Positions 1-8,604 of a DNA stretch of 24,959 nt are shown in pieces (positions within the stretch are counted from its first letter, which is position 1; every line of letters begins with the position of its first letter). Source of the stretch: Scytonema sp. UIC 10036 (GTDB lineage Bacteria > Cyanobacteriota > Cyanobacteriia > Cyanobacteriales > Nostocaceae); contig NZ_WJFC01000195.1 in the NCBI RefSeq assembly GCF_009725235.1, forward strand, positions 1 to 24,959. Reading direction: 5' to 3'. Both the position numbers and the translations under genes were made by a program. Below the pieces are notes generated by a model. That model was not told the origin of the DNA. It worked only from the letters and a program-made list of their open reading frames with translations, and made no database searches.

Positions 1-11
1 TACAGTATTGT

Positions 12-83
12 GTAGGTTGGGTTGAGGAACGAAACCCAACAATTTCATTTAAATGTTGGGTTTCGTTCCTCAACCCAACCTAC
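12..83. repeat. Long perfect hairpin repeat, 30-bp arms
   Basis: Arms 12-41 and 54-83 are exact reverse complements around a 12-nt A/T-rich loop. The arm begins GTAGGTTGGG and contains GAGGAACGAAACCC. Hairpins of this kind are common dispersed intergenic repeats in filamentous cyanobacteria. It lies about 70 bases beyond the stop of the minus-strand kinase gene, so it could also end or protect that transcript, but no U-run follows. The palindrome is seen directly; any role is inference. Confidence 0.85.
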
Positions 84-156
84 GGTGTCTTAATGTTTAC
101 TTTATAAATCATCTCTTATCATTTGGGTGGTTTCTGTGTACAGATCGCAGGCTGAT

Positions 157-1443
157 TTAAAATTGAGTTTGCGGTAGATCTTCCCATATTTCCCATGACA
201 ACCCATTTGGCATAGTTGCACCTGTCAAATCGGCACTAGCCAAATTAGCACCCTCCAGTCTAGCCGCAGTTAAATCAGCACCCATCAAATGGGCACCCCT
301 CAGATCGGCACCCCTTAAATCGGCACCCGTCAAATCAGCATTTCTCAGTTCAGTACTTCTTAAATCCATTCCTCGCAAATCTGCCCCTCTCAGGTTACAG
401 GCTGTACAATCCCGGAATTGCCGTAAATGTCTTATATCATTTGGATTCTCAATAGTAGGGATGTTCATAATTTCTGGGTGGATGGCGGCTGGTTCTACAG
501 CAGCTTTATGACTGAAAGAAAGAATTGCGATCGCACTCAATAAACTCAAGCCTTCCAAAATGACTCTAGCTGTATTAAACCCTATACTGGGTCGTACAGG
601 TTCAATGAAATTTATGGATTTGAGTAAACACAAAGCAGTGTTAGCATTGGGAAAGCGCTCCTGTGGTGATGGTGCTACCATCTTTTCCAACCATGAAACT
701 AACCGTGAATTGACTTGGGGAACAAGCGAGTTGAGATTAACACGAAAATTATCATCAATTAACTCACCAACCTGAGTCGATTTTGTCTGTGTTAGCAAGC
801 AGACAAGAGTCATCCCAAGACTGTATAAATCAGAAGCTAGAGTCAGCGAACGACCAAAAAGCACCTCTGGCGGCATAAATCCTAAGGTACCTTTGACAGT
901 ACTGCTAGCAGATAAGTTTTCAATTCCAATTCTGGCTAACCCAAAATCCACTAAATAAACATTGAGCTGCTCATCGACTAAGATATTTTCCGGTTTGATA
1001 TCGCGATGAATAATTGGAGGGAGTTGTTTTTGCAAGTAGACGAGAACCTCTAGAATAGCGATCGCAATGAGTTGAACGCTCTCAATCGTAAAATGCTGTG
1101 GTTCTGCCAAGGAACGAGCATCAATATATTCTTGTACCAAGCAAAAACCACAATCCGTTTCAAATGTTGCAAGATACTTGGGAATCCTGGGATGTTGCAG
1201 TTGCTGTAATAGCGCTATTTCTTGTTGCAAAGCTTCATATCCCGACCAACTCGATCCTACCCTAGCAAACTGAAATTGCTTGATAACAACTTTTTGCTGA
1301 GTTTGAAGACAGATGGCTTTGTAAGTAACTCGCCCACCCTCAAGATTGTGTCCTAACTCTTGTTCTACTAAATAACCCTGTTGAGAGAAATCTGGAAATT
1401 GGTTGGTATGAGAAGTTATTGAGTGACTGGAAATTTCGTTCAT
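157..1443 (-). CDS. Ser/Thr protein kinase with transmembrane segment and pentapeptide-repeat tail
   Basis: A eukaryotic-type kinase domain fills about residues 24-275. Visible landmarks are VIK (Lys55), a likely helix-C Glu75, the catalytic loop HRDIKPEN (146-153), DFG (166-168), PPE (191-193) and DLYSLG (205-210). The glycine loop is degenerate (ELGHNLEGG). A hydrophobic segment at about 291-310 probably crosses the membrane and places the C-terminal half outside the cytoplasm. After a DCTACNL motif (Cys346, Cys349), about 12 A(D/N)LxG pentapeptide repeats follow to residue 411, with a cap motif TGATMPNG. This kinase/pentapeptide architecture is well known in cyanobacteria; substrates are unknown. 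The ATG start lies 11 bp after the VWA lipoprotein stop, so the two are probably one operon. All core catalytic residues are present, so an active kinase is likely. Confidence 0.92.
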   Translation of the reverse strand: MNEISSHSITSHTNQFPDFSQQGYLVEQELGHNLEGGRVTYKAICLQTQQKVVIKQFQFARVGSSWSGYEALQQEIALLQQLQHPRIPKYLATFETDCGFCLVQEYIDARSLAEPQHFTIESVQLIAIAILEVLVYLQKQLPPIIHRDIKPENILVDEQLNVYLVDFGLARIGIENLSASSTVKGTLGFMPPEVLFGRSLTLASDLYSLGMTLVCLLTQTKSTQVGELIDDNFRVNLNSLVPQVNSRLVSWLEKMVAPSPQERFPNANTALCLLKSINFIEPVRPSIGFNTARVILEGLSLLSAIAILSFSHKAAVEPAAIHPEIMNIPTIENPNDIRHLRQFRDCTACNLRGADLRGMDLRSTELRNADLTGADLRGADLRGAHLMGADLTAARLEGANLASADLTGATMPNGLSWEIWEDLPQTQF

Positions 1444-1454
1444 AGGATTTATTT

Positions 1455-3155
1455 TTATTTTAAAGCCTTACTTTTTTCAACCAAGCGGATAAACTCAGCT
1501 CGATAACCATCTAAATCACTTCCTTGAGACTGACGCGCCCGTTGCAAAACACTATCAAAAGTGGCAGTTCCTTTGTAAGGAGAATTTCTCAGAACCATGC
1601 CAAATTCTGCAACAGCCGTGGCAAACTTAAAATTTGTTGTTGCTTCACTCAACTTAACACCTCGGTCAACAACAGGATAAGTCAGTAGTTGAGAAGTGGA
1701 CTCTTGGGGTTCTTTGTAGCGTAGCTTTACTTGCATGATTTCGTCATGACTTGACAAACTTTTTTGTTGATATTTTAACGAATCTACCTTTGGTAGTGGT
1801 ACATCACTTTTTACTCCTGTCGCTATAATTTCATAAAGTGCTGTAACAGAATGCCCTGCACCCAACTCCCCCGCATCTTTTCCATCGTCATTAAAATCCC
1901 GATCTGCCAAAAGTCGATTTTCGTAGCCAATGAGACGATAGCCTTGGACTTTGGCTGGATTAAACTCTACTTGAATTTTGACATCTTTAGCAATTGTCAA
2001 AAGTGTCGCCCCCATTTCTTTAACAAGAACTTTTTTCGCCTCCAGTAAATTATCGATATAAGCATAATTACCGTTTCCTTTATCGGCGAGTTGTTCCATT
2101 TTGGCATCTTGTAAATTGCCCGTCCCAAATCCAAGTACAGTTAAGAAAATCCCCTGTTCTCGCTCTTTCTCGATCAGACGTACTAGTTCCTCATCACTAG
2201 AAACGCCTACATTAAAATCGCCGTCCGTTGCCAAAATAACGCGATTGTTCCCTGATGACAGAAAATTCTCCTTAGCAATTCTATAAGCAAGTTGAATTCC
2301 TTCCCCACCTGCTGTTGAACCACCTGCTGCTAATTGTTCTATGGCATCGAAGATTTTATCTTTTTGAGAACCGGGCGTAGGTGGTAAGACTAAACCCGCA
2401 TTGCCAGCGTAGACAACTATTGATACTTTATCAGAATCTCGTAACTCTTTCACTAACAAACGCAATGCTGACTTCAGCAGTGGTAGTTTGTTATAATCTT
2501 CCATCGAACCAGAAACATCTAACAAAAAGACAAGATTGTTAGGAGGCAAATTTTCTGTAGAAATCCGTTTAGATTGCAAACCAATTTGGACAAGTTTATG
2601 CTTGGGATTCCAAGGTGCATCTGAGACTTCTGTTGTAACGGAAAAGGGCTTGTTGCCATCAGGTTGGGAATAATCATAAGAAAAATAGTTAATCATTTCT
2701 TCAACGCGGACTGCATCGGCACTTGGCAATTGACCCTGGTTGATGAAGCGCCGTATATTACTATATGAGGCGGCATCTACATCAATCGAGAAAGTGGAAA
2801 GGGGATTGACAGTAACACTCTGAAACTGATTGTCTTCATTGTGTTTATAACCCTCGCGACTGAGACTTCCATCGCGATCGCTCGGCTGAATGGATGACGG
2901 TTGACTCAGTAATGGGGTTCCCGTGTTTGCTACGGGAGATTCAGCTAGGGGGCGAGATACTGAAAGTTTTGGTAGTGCTGCATGTTGAAGTGGCTGCGTT
3001 GGAGATTGTTGGTGAGGCGCAGGTGCTTTTACTGATTGATTTTCTGCTGGTGCTAATGTTGTACTTGTGGTAGTTTCAGGTTGACTGCAAGCAACTAGAT
3101 TTCCCATCAAAACAGCAATTCCAAACAGAGCAAGTGCCCGATGCAGGTGATTCAT
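1455..3155 (-). CDS. VWA-domain lipoprotein (YfbK-like)
   Basis: The N-terminus is a lipoprotein signal peptide: a short basic start, a hydrophobic stretch and the lipobox LVAC with Cys23 as the predicted lipidated residue. A Pro/Ser/Gln-rich linker runs to about residue 105. The conserved block at about 110-200 (including [16 protein letters not shown]) is typical of the region that precedes the VWA domain in YfbK-type proteins. The VWA domain covers about 206-390 with an intact MIDAS metal site: DVSGS (213-217), Thr281 in GGSTAGG and Asp311 in ATDGD. The remaining ~170 residues match the usual C-terminal region of the family. It should be a membrane-anchored metal-dependent binding protein on the outer face of a membrane; its ligand is unknown. 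The close downstream kinase suggests a shared signalling or envelope role, which is inference. Confidence 0.9.
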   Translation of the reverse strand: MNHLHRALALFGIAVLMGNLVACSQPETTTSTTLAPAENQSVKAPAPHQQSPTQPLQHAALPKLSVSRPLAESPVANTGTPLLSQPSSIQPSDRDGSLSREGYKHNEDNQFQSVTVNPLSTFSIDVDAASYSNIRRFINQGQLPSADAVRVEEMINYFSYDYSQPDGNKPFSVTTEVSDAPWNPKHKLVQIGLQSKRISTENLPPNNLVFLLDVSGSMEDYNKLPLLKSALRLLVKELRDSDKVSIVVYAGNAGLVLPPTPGSQKDKIFDAIEQLAAGGSTAGGEGIQLAYRIAKENFLSSGNNRVILATDGDFNVGVSSDEELVRLIEKEREQGIFLTVLGFGTGNLQDAKMEQLADKGNGNYAYIDNLLEAKKVLVKEMGATLLTIAKDVKIQVEFNPAKVQGYRLIGYENRLLADRDFNDDGKDAGELGAGHSVTALYEIIATGVKSDVPLPKVDSLKYQQKSLSSHDEIMQVKLRYKEPQESTSQLLTYPVVDRGVKLSEATTNFKFATAVAEFGMVLRNSPYKGTATFDSVLQRARQSQGSDLDGYRAEFIRLVEKSKALK

Positions 3156-3285
3156 AAGTTCTGCTACGTTAGAGTTGAGGATATGTAGAAGTGAGGATAT
3201 GGGGGCGAAGAGGTTTTCCTAGTTCTACAATTCCTATCCGGTTTTTTACCGATTGGTTACGGAAAATGTAACCAGTGACCAGTAA

Positions 3286-3459
3286 TATATTTCTGATTAT
3301 GAGGGGCAAAAACTGTTTAGGCGATCGCATCCCGAACTCGATGTTATAAAACTTGTAGAAAATCACCTCGCTGACACCAAAGACTTTACCTCGCGTCATG
3401 GCACCCTGCAGGGAATCTTTACAGATTTACTAGAGCGCCGGTCCAGTAGAAGAGATTGA
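3286..3459 (+). pseudogene. Possible short gene remnant (57 codons, no start)
   Basis: One plus-strand frame between stops reads with normal protein composition, including HPELDVIKLVENHLADTKDF and then LQGIFTDLLERR, an amphipathic helix-like pattern. No ATG or ribosome-binding site precedes it; the frame opens just after a TAA at 3283. I do not recognise the family. It may be the relic of a larger gene, or chance. It overlaps a minus-strand open frame (3169-3399) that looks less protein-like. Confidence 0.25.
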
Positions 3460-3527
3460 CAAATCAGGCATAGTGTGTTGGGCACGACAAGGAACTCAGG
3501 TACAGCAAAGGTGTTGGTTTGATAGCA

Positions 3528-3854
3528 TTAAGAGCCAAGCATTTCTTCTGCAAGTTTATTGCAATCAAGATCAATAGACTTGTATGTTGCACCTAAGGGT
3601 ACAAACGAGAGACTTGGTAAAAATATCAGTGGTAATGCTACATTCTTTTGCGCGCCTTCCTCTCTACTGCTTGGGTCAAACCAAAGCAGGGCATCCGCGC
3701 CATCCACTTTATGTAAAAAACAGTGTATGTCCCATGCAATTGTCGTTATGACTAAAATGTTTGGGGCGGAGCGAAGGCTGGGAAATCGTCTGCCCTTGAT
3801 CGCTATTCGGCGGCAACAGTCGCGATCGCTCGTGTTGTTTGGAGTGAGATCGCT
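3528..3854 (-). pseudogene. Open frame without start codon, possible relic
   Basis: The minus-strand frame ending in TAA at 3528 stays open for 109 codons back to a TGA at 3855-3857. Its last ~75 codons read like protein: it contains ILVITTIAWDIHCFL, then DALLWFDPSSREEG, and ends SIDLDCNKLAEEMLGS. There is no ATG. The first ~30 codons are Arg-rich and include a HIP1 site, so they are probably not coding. I do not recognise the family. It could be the 3' remnant of a deleted gene or a chance frame. Confidence 0.25.
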
Positions 3855-3872
3855 TCATTGGTCGCGGTGTGA

Positions 3873-4352
3873 CTAGTCATTGAGTTTGGTGGAGCGGTGT
3901 GAGTCACCGAATGGTAATTGCTTGATAAAAGTGACGATTCGCTCAACTTCTTGGAACCCAACATGAGTATGAAACTCATAACTTTCTTTGTTTTCCACTA
4001 AAGCATCTGAGGCTAGTTCCGTACATCCATGTTCGAGTGCCCACCCTTCGGCATACTCAATTAAAGATGTGCCCACACCAAGTTTTCGATACTCATCTTT
4101 GACGTAGATTCCTTCTACATATGCAACAGGACTGTGAGTAGCACCAGGAACGTAATCAGATCGAAGGGAAAGATTCATAAATCCAATTGCTTCTCCATCA
4201 TGATTTCTGACTAGAAATGATTCACAGCGCTCGGATTTAAGAATCTCCACTAGAGTCATCTGCATTTCTTCAACCGAATCATCTGACCATAATTTCAACG
4301 CCATCTCTAGCCACTCACTAAAATCATCCCGAGTAATTTTGACAATTTTCAT
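3873..4352 (-). CDS. GNAT acetyltransferase, aminoglycoside 6'-N-acetyltransferase-like
   Basis: The predicted 159-aa protein is a single GNAT domain, the usual size for AAC(6')-I enzymes. It carries the features of that subgroup: SLRSDYVPG followed by SPVAYVEGIYV, the acetyl-CoA loop YRKLGVGTSL, and the C-terminal pattern ASDALVENKESY with FHTHVGFQEVERIV. Known members transfer acetyl from acetyl-CoA to the 6'-amino group of aminoglycosides. Many environmental relatives have no tested substrate, so resistance is not shown here. The frame extends upstream to a GTG at 4391, but ATGs at 4355 and 4352 give a start (MKIVKI) that fits the family better. No strong ribosome-binding site separates the two ATGs. 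It stands alone, with no mobile-element marks beside it. Confidence 0.82.
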   Translation of the reverse strand: MKIVKITRDDFSEWLEMALKLWSDDSVEEMQMTLVEILKSERCESFLVRNHDGEAIGFMNLSLRSDYVPGATHSPVAYVEGIYVKDEYRKLGVGTSLIEYAEGWALEHGCTELASDALVENKESYEFHTHVGFQEVERIVTFIKQLPFGDSHRSTKLND

Positions 4353-4499
4353 CATATTTATAAAGCGTTTCTCAAACCCACTTGAAGGCACGTGCTAAAA
4401 ATTGTAGCAACGTCAAATGAAGAATGGGGAGGTGTCAAGTTTGTTACAATAAGTCATCGCACACAGAAGCCACAAGTTAATCAAAACTACGCTAGCTGC

Positions 4500-4766
4500 T
4501 TAATCCCAAAGGCGTTGAGTCATTGCAAAGCTATCTACATTGCTCATCAAAGATTCGATATCTTGGTTTGTTTCTGCCAACAGTTCATCAAGCGTGCGAT
4601 CGTTAACTTTAATATCTTCTAGTTGACACATTTGTTGATTGAGGACAAAAAAGACTGTTTTGGCCATTGAGGGCTTGCGAGAATTTTCCATGCAGATCGA
4701 GATATTGGGGCATTTGTAGTCCACGCCTACCATCTCCCGACAATTTAAACCCATTGGACAGTACAT
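4500..4766 (-). CDS. Small Cys-rich hypothetical protein
   Basis: The 88-aa product has five cysteines at residues 3, 9, 19, 25 and 47. The first four form two C-x5-C pairs (CPMGLNC and CPNISIC), which suggests metal binding or disulphides. The C-terminal half is acidic and helical (NDRTLDELLAETNQDIESL). There is no signal peptide or membrane segment. I do not recognise a named family. The length, amino-acid composition and clean ATG start support a real gene. Its neighbours are unrelated. Confidence 0.55.
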   Translation of the reverse strand: MYCPMGLNCREMVGVDYKCPNISICMENSRKPSMAKTVFFVLNQQMCQLEDIKVNDRTLDELLAETNQDIESLMSNVDSFAMTQRLWD

Positions 4767-4877
4767 AAAGTGAGAACTTTTACTCTAATTTAAAGCGATT
4801 GTATAATTCGAGCGCAAAGACTCTGTATTGGTCAAAATAGAGCGTCGCTATTCTAACAGATAGCTGTGGATTATTTC

Positions 4878-6137
4878 TTATTCAACACGGGACACAACTT
4901 TCTCAATCAAAGCGGCAGCACGAGTGGTACCACCTGCATTTACAATCTCCTGCTGCAATCGAACTGCATTGGTTTTGTAAGATGAGAGGGTTCGCACTTG
5001 CTCTATGGCAGAATGTAAGTGAGGAACTGAAATGCGAGACACAGGTACGACTTGTCCCGTTCCCGTCCAAGCAATCCGCGCTGCTACTCCAGGCTGGTCA
5101 AGGGAAATAGGGATTGCAACCATCGGTACTCCTTCTCTGAGGGATTCTAGGGTAGTATTGAGTCCGGCATGGGTAATGGTGAGACTGGCTTTTGATAACA
5201 GTTCTAGTTGGGGTGCGTAGTTAACAACAATTGGAGAGCCGGGAAGTTCTGGTAGGGATTCCGGGCTCATGCCACCACCTAAAGAGATGACTAACTGAGC
5301 ATCAGTTAACGCGCAGGCTCGTGCAATCCCTTCAAAAATATATTGCAAGCGATTTTGTAACGTTCCTAGCGATGCGTAAATCAAAGGTTGTCCGGTTAAC
5401 TTTTCAAAGGGGAATTCTACGAACGAACGAGTTTTTGGGTTGAATAATGGACCTACAAAATGAACGTGTTCTGGTAAATTCTGTCTGGGAAATTCAAACG
5501 CAGCAACTTGCTGGCTAATGATGGTCAGTTGAGAATAAAGATCCTGGGATTTAGTATATGCGGGTAAGTTGTTTTCACTCCGGAACTGAGCGATTGCTCC
5601 CATAACAGGTTGCACAACCCGATCCAACAATGAATAACTTAACTGATTGCGTAGTTTTGCCCACCAGGCAGGGTTGTAATTCCAGATAGTGGTAGCCGGA
5701 GGAATGCTGGCATCCCGATAAGACATCAAAGCGCAAGCAACACTGACAAAAGGGATATCTACAAAATTGGCAATCGTTCCTCCTTCTGGTGAAACCTGGT
5801 CTACGATTAATGCTTCCACTCCCACTTCTTTGAGTGCTTTTGGTGCTGAGTTTAAGAAAGTCTTGGTAATATCTTTTACCCAATTTACGGTATAGCGTAT
5901 AGCTGCAAATCCGCTCAACTTTCCCTGGTGACTGAAAATTTCTGCCATTGCACCAGAGGGAAAATCAGATTCACCAATTGCCCTAAATTCCAATCCTGCC
6001 GCAACCGTGCTTGGTCGTGCATCCAAGATTCCGCATAAAGTAACCCGATGACCTCGTTGCTGTAGTTCTACACCTAAGGCAGTCATTGGGTTAAGGTGAC
6101 CTGCTGTTGCCGGACAAATAATACCAAAATGGGTCAT
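4878..6137 (-). CDS. Family 1 glycosyltransferase (UGT/MGT-like, GT-B fold)
   Basis: The 419-aa product has the layout of GT1 enzymes such as macrolide glycosyltransferases and zeaxanthin glucosyltransferase CrtX. The N-terminal acceptor domain opens with GIICPATAGHLNP, where His14 is the expected catalytic base. The C-terminal nucleotide-sugar domain has YASLGT, VNYAPQLELL and the signature HAGLNTTLESLREGVPMVAI near residue 323, followed by DQPGVAARI. It should move a sugar from a UDP- or TDP-sugar to a small hydrophobic acceptor in the cytoplasm; carotenoid and other natural-product acceptors are both possible. The frame is open up to 6368, but the extra 77 residues do not look like this family, so the ATG at 6137 was chosen. 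Confidence 0.85.
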   Translation of the reverse strand: MTHFGIICPATAGHLNPMTALGVELQQRGHRVTLCGILDARPSTVAAGLEFRAIGESDFPSGAMAEIFSHQGKLSGFAAIRYTVNWVKDITKTFLNSAPKALKEVGVEALIVDQVSPEGGTIANFVDIPFVSVACALMSYRDASIPPATTIWNYNPAWWAKLRNQLSYSLLDRVVQPVMGAIAQFRSENNLPAYTKSQDLYSQLTIISQQVAAFEFPRQNLPEHVHFVGPLFNPKTRSFVEFPFEKLTGQPLIYASLGTLQNRLQYIFEGIARACALTDAQLVISLGGGMSPESLPELPGSPIVVNYAPQLELLSKASLTITHAGLNTTLESLREGVPMVAIPISLDQPGVAARIAWTGTGQVVPVSRISVPHLHSAIEQVRTLSSYKTNAVRLQQEIVNAGGTTRAAALIEKVVSRVE

Positions 6138-6358
6138 GGTAGATGTTTGATGAAAGTTTGGCACTACTAAATAACAGTATGCGACAGACATACCGTTATA
6201 TGTTGCTTGTATTTCTGTCCTAGATAAATAGAACAAAGCCTCTAGCACCGCATAACAAACAATATCTAGCATTATTTTACCAATGACTAACCAAAACTTA
6301 TCGGAAAACGGGGATATCGACCGACTCTGTGCAACCGCGTGCGAGCTTGGAGTAGCCA

Positions 6359-6694
6359 TCACAGGCATTGCGATATGGCTGTACTCCCTATAATTATAAA
6401 GACAACTAAAGCCGTGCCATTCACTTGAGGGTTAGATGGATAAAACCATCCGCCTTGAATGAAAGCAAATGCCACAATAAAACTTAATATGGCTCCTAAC
6501 AGTACGGCGAGCGCAAAATTAACTATCCTTCTCTTTTGCAGCCCTGCTTTAGCTCCAGTAAAATTAGCTCCTCTTAATTTGGCGTTAGTAAAATCCGCAC
6601 CTCGGATATCTGCACTGCTAAAGTTTGCCCCTTCAAGATTCCTACCTCTAAAGGAGCGCCCTCGAAAATTTTGACCGGAGTAATCTAGGGGCAT
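6359..6694 (-). CDS. Short pentapeptide-repeat membrane protein, probably truncated
   Basis: The start at ATG 6694 (MPLDYSGQNFRGRSF) fits a known cyanobacterial pentapeptide family. About eight repeats run from residue 5 to 50 (GANFSSADIRGADF and similar). Two hydrophobic segments follow at about 58-80 and 93-108. The protein then stops after 111 residues. From memory, relatives are much longer, with more membrane segments and a second repeat block, so this copy appears to have lost its 3' part. The TGA stop overlaps an ATG of the next frame (TGATG at 6357-6361), but I think that ATG is not the glycosyltransferase start. An upstream TTG at 6721 is a less likely start. Confidence 0.65.
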   Translation of the reverse strand: MPLDYSGQNFRGRSFRGRNLEGANFSSADIRGADFTNAKLRGANFTGAKAGLQKRRIVNFALAVLLGAILSFIVAFAFIQGGWFYPSNPQVNGTALVVFIIIGSTAISQCL

Positions 6695-6946
6695 AACGAG
6701 CGAAAAAATGTTTCCTGACAAATTGTTATACAGCTTTTTCCGTCAGTGTTCCGGTTTTAGAGGGAGCGTCCGGGTGCAACTTAATAGGCGTTAGTGCGAT
6801 TTGGCTTAGAGAAAAAGCTCATATTGCGATGTTTGATGAGGAGCAGTGCAGACAAGTGATAAAACTTTGCTTTTTTTGAAACGAGCGAGTAGTAACTGGG
6901 GATTGATTTTTCATCAAAATCCCACTTGCCTACAGTGGAAGAAAAA

Positions 6947-7408
6947 TTAATAAGGAGTGCCATCTTTATGAGTAAAAACCCAGGATTTACCATCAAGACT
7001 AACTTGTGCTAGTAAATCATCATCTGGATAAGTGACTGCATCATTAGGAGTCCGGTCTCCCACCTCTAAATATATTGCCACCGTACTCGAACGATTGAGC
7101 AAATGATGTCCGTTGCCGTCACCTGCTCTAAACCCAGCTGCCATACCCGAAGTGAGCCTTTGTTCGCCTGCATCTGTCACCAAAATGACTTCGCCATCTA
7201 ATACATAAATAAATTCATCTTGGTGAGAGTGCCAGTGCCGTAATGCAGAAGCGCTTCCTGGTTCTAGAGTTACTAAATTCACACCAAAATTTTTCAAGCC
7301 AGCAAAATTGCCCAATCGCTGTCGTATCCGTCCGGCGACAACCTCTTGAAACTGTTGTGGGTAGCGCGAACCCGTTTCCTTTGGTACGTTTGTTGGGTCA
7401 ATAATCAT
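6947..7408 (-). CDS. Cupin-fold protein
   Basis: The 153-aa product is a single small cupin domain. Counting from the upstream TTG at 7432, motif 1 is RHWHSHQDEFIYVLDG with metal ligands His66/His68 (or His70) and Glu73, ending at Gly80. Motif 2 is the later stretch with GDGNGHHLLN (His109/His110, Asn113). The ligand set is complete, so a metal-binding barrel is likely. Function cannot be predicted: cupins include enzymes, sugar binders and oxygen sensors. The ATG at 7408 (MIIDPTNVP) is preferred. The gene stands alone; the 130 bp upstream hold two copies of actgagttct (within 7534-7559) and a small ggggttaaatcccc hairpin (7498-7511). Confidence 0.8.
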   Translation of the reverse strand: MIIDPTNVPKETGSRYPQQFQEVVAGRIRQRLGNFAGLKNFGVNLVTLEPGSASALRHWHSHQDEFIYVLDGEVILVTDAGEQRLTSGMAAGFRAGDGNGHHLLNRSSTVAIYLEVGDRTPNDAVTYPDDDLLAQVSLDGKSWVFTHKDGTPY

Positions 7409-7562
7409 GTTGAGTAAATATTGGGAAATCAATTTGTTAATTATCGCACGGATCGTTAGGTATACTCAGTTGACATTGAGCCTGACTCCTTGTTATGGGG
7501 TTAAATCCCCGACTAAATTCTTACCCAACTGACGACTGAGTTCTGACAACTGAGTTCTTCAT

Positions 7563-8090
7563 TTAAGCACTCTCAAAACCTGTGACGAGTTGCCTAACAT
7601 TTTCACTGAGAGCTTCAACAAAGTACCCACCCTCTTGCACAAATAGAGTCGGCAAGCAGAGTGACTTAATCTTTCTTCCGATTTTATTGTAGGACGTAGA
7701 CTCAAGAGCAAAACAACCCAAGGGGTCAAATTTAAACGTGTCGAAGCCAGTTGCCACCACCAAGGCTTCTGCCTTGAACGACGAGATTGCGTCTATAGCT
7801 TTCTCTAGGGCTTGTATATAAGAGGCTTCATTGGTTCCAGTCGGCAGTGGAATATTCAGGTTATATCCATAGCCTTCGCCTGAACCGCGTTCGTTTTCAA
7901 AGCCCGTATAGAAGGGATAAAAGTTGGTCGGTAACCCGTGAATTGAGATTGTCAAAACGTCACCATGCTGATAAAAAATTTGCTGTGTACCGTTACCGTG
8001 ATGCATGTCGATATCGAGAATTGCAACTAGGGTAAACTGATGCAGAAGTTCTCGGGCTGCGATCGCGGCGTTATTCAAGAAGCACATACC
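7563..8090 (-). pseudogene. Histone deacetylase-like (acetylpolyamine/acetoin deacetylase) gene, 5' truncated
   Basis: From GMCFLNNAAIAARELL onward the sequence is a clear class II HDAC-like amidohydrolase. It keeps the zinc ligands Asp and His in DIDMHHGNGT, the third ligand Asp in ATGFDTF, and the EGGY near the end. Full-length relatives are about 300-370 aa and begin with ~140 residues that include RPPGHHA, whose paired histidines are catalytic. That whole part is missing. The frame stays open to a GTG at 8306, but those 72 codons (Ala/Val-rich, such as ASAIACAVSFAVTF) are unrelated to the family. No N-terminal piece was found nearby. The gene should not make an active deacetylase. Its break faces the CRISPR repeats. 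Confidence 0.8.
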
Positions 8091-8426
8091 CGGTGCGCCA
8101 AGGATGAGTAATTTGCCTGCGATCGCGCTGCTATCAAAAACGTCAACTATTCCAGTAACGGCAACGGCTCCGGCAAAGGTAACAGCAAAGGAAACTGCAC
8201 AGGCAATTGCAGAAGCCCCAGCGACAGCAATGGTGGAAGCCCATTGGCATGCTTCTGGGGCGATCGCTCCGTCCTTTCCACTCCTCGGTGCGTTATTCAG
8301 TAGCACAAGCTTAAAGAGTGCTTATCGCTCAATTTTTCAAGAGAACTGCCACCAAAGCATATTTTATTCTTGCTCATCACTTAAGCGATACGGCTGTACT
8401 CCATTAAGTGCGATCGCAACGAAGAA
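8091..8426. other. Unrelated filler between broken HDAC-like gene and CRISPR repeats
   Basis: No gene is supported here. The part at 8104-8290 has a skewed, repetitive composition (plus-strand runs such as ggcaacggctccggcaaagg), which keeps several frames open. Near the right end is an imperfect hairpin, cacttaa (8378-8384) with ttaagtg (8404-8410), just before a HIP1 site. An 18-mer at 8385-8402 matches 17/18 bases at 6370-6387. The stretch begins exactly where homology to the HDAC family stops, so it probably arrived by rearrangement. Confidence 0.5.
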
Positions 8427-8604
8427 GTTTCAATCCCTAATAGGGAGTCGTATAAATTGCCACCTGGGTAGAAGAGATAGACAGCATATCTCAGAAAGTT
8501 TCAATCCCTAATAGGGAGTCGTATAAATTGCCACTCTTGTTAAAAAAGCAAAGCCTATTTTTGAGAAGTTTCAATCCCTAATAGGGAGTCGTATAAATTG
8601 CCAC
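8427..8604 (-). CRISPR. Orphan CRISPR array: three 37-bp repeats, two spacers
   Basis: Three identical 37-bp repeats lie at 8427-8463, 8498-8534 and 8568-8604. The spacers are 34 bp (8464-8497) and 33 bp (8535-8567) and unrelated to each other. On the plus strand each repeat starts GTTTCAATCCC and ends AAATTGCCAC, with an internal CCCT-AAT-AGGG stem. Cyanobacterial type I and III repeats normally end in ATTGAAAC in the transcribed sense, so this array probably reads on the minus strand, with any leader to the right of 8604. That space is only about 50 bp before a truncated gene. No cas gene is in the window, so the array must use Cas proteins from elsewhere or be inactive. Confidence 0.92.

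Larger units (their letters stand above)
3156..3872. other. 717-bp stretch without a convincing gene
   Basis: The stretch separates the VWA gene from the acetyltransferase gene. It contains HIP1 sites (3321-3328 and near 3831), a small hairpin ggttac/gtaacc around 3255-3272, and two stretches whose translations look protein-like but lack starts (listed separately). Several frames stay open by chance on both strands. The promoter of the VWA/kinase unit should lie at its left end, but I cannot point to clear -35/-10 boxes. Confidence 0.5.

Noticed and set aside
3169..3399. Minus-strand 76-codon frame just upstream of the VWA gene
   Set aside because: It covers promoter-type sequence, has no recognisable features, and competes with a more protein-like plus-strand frame.
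3559..3876. Plus-strand 105-codon open frame
   Set aside because: The Ser/Arg-rich translation has no motif or ribosome-binding site, and a more protein-like frame lies on the opposite strand.
6138..6368. N-terminal extension of the glycosyltransferase frame (77 codons, starting in a TGATG overlap)
   Set aside because: Its sequence is unlike GT1 proteins, which begin just before the GxxGHLNP motif. The ATG at 6137 gives a normal-length protein.
6781..6996. Minus-strand 71-codon frame overlapping the cupin gene's end
   Set aside because: It overlaps the clear cupin gene by 50 bp and has no family features.
8104..8511. Plus-strand Ala/Thr-rich open frame opposite the HDAC-like 5' filler
   Set aside because: It runs into the CRISPR repeats and owes its openness to repetitive composition.
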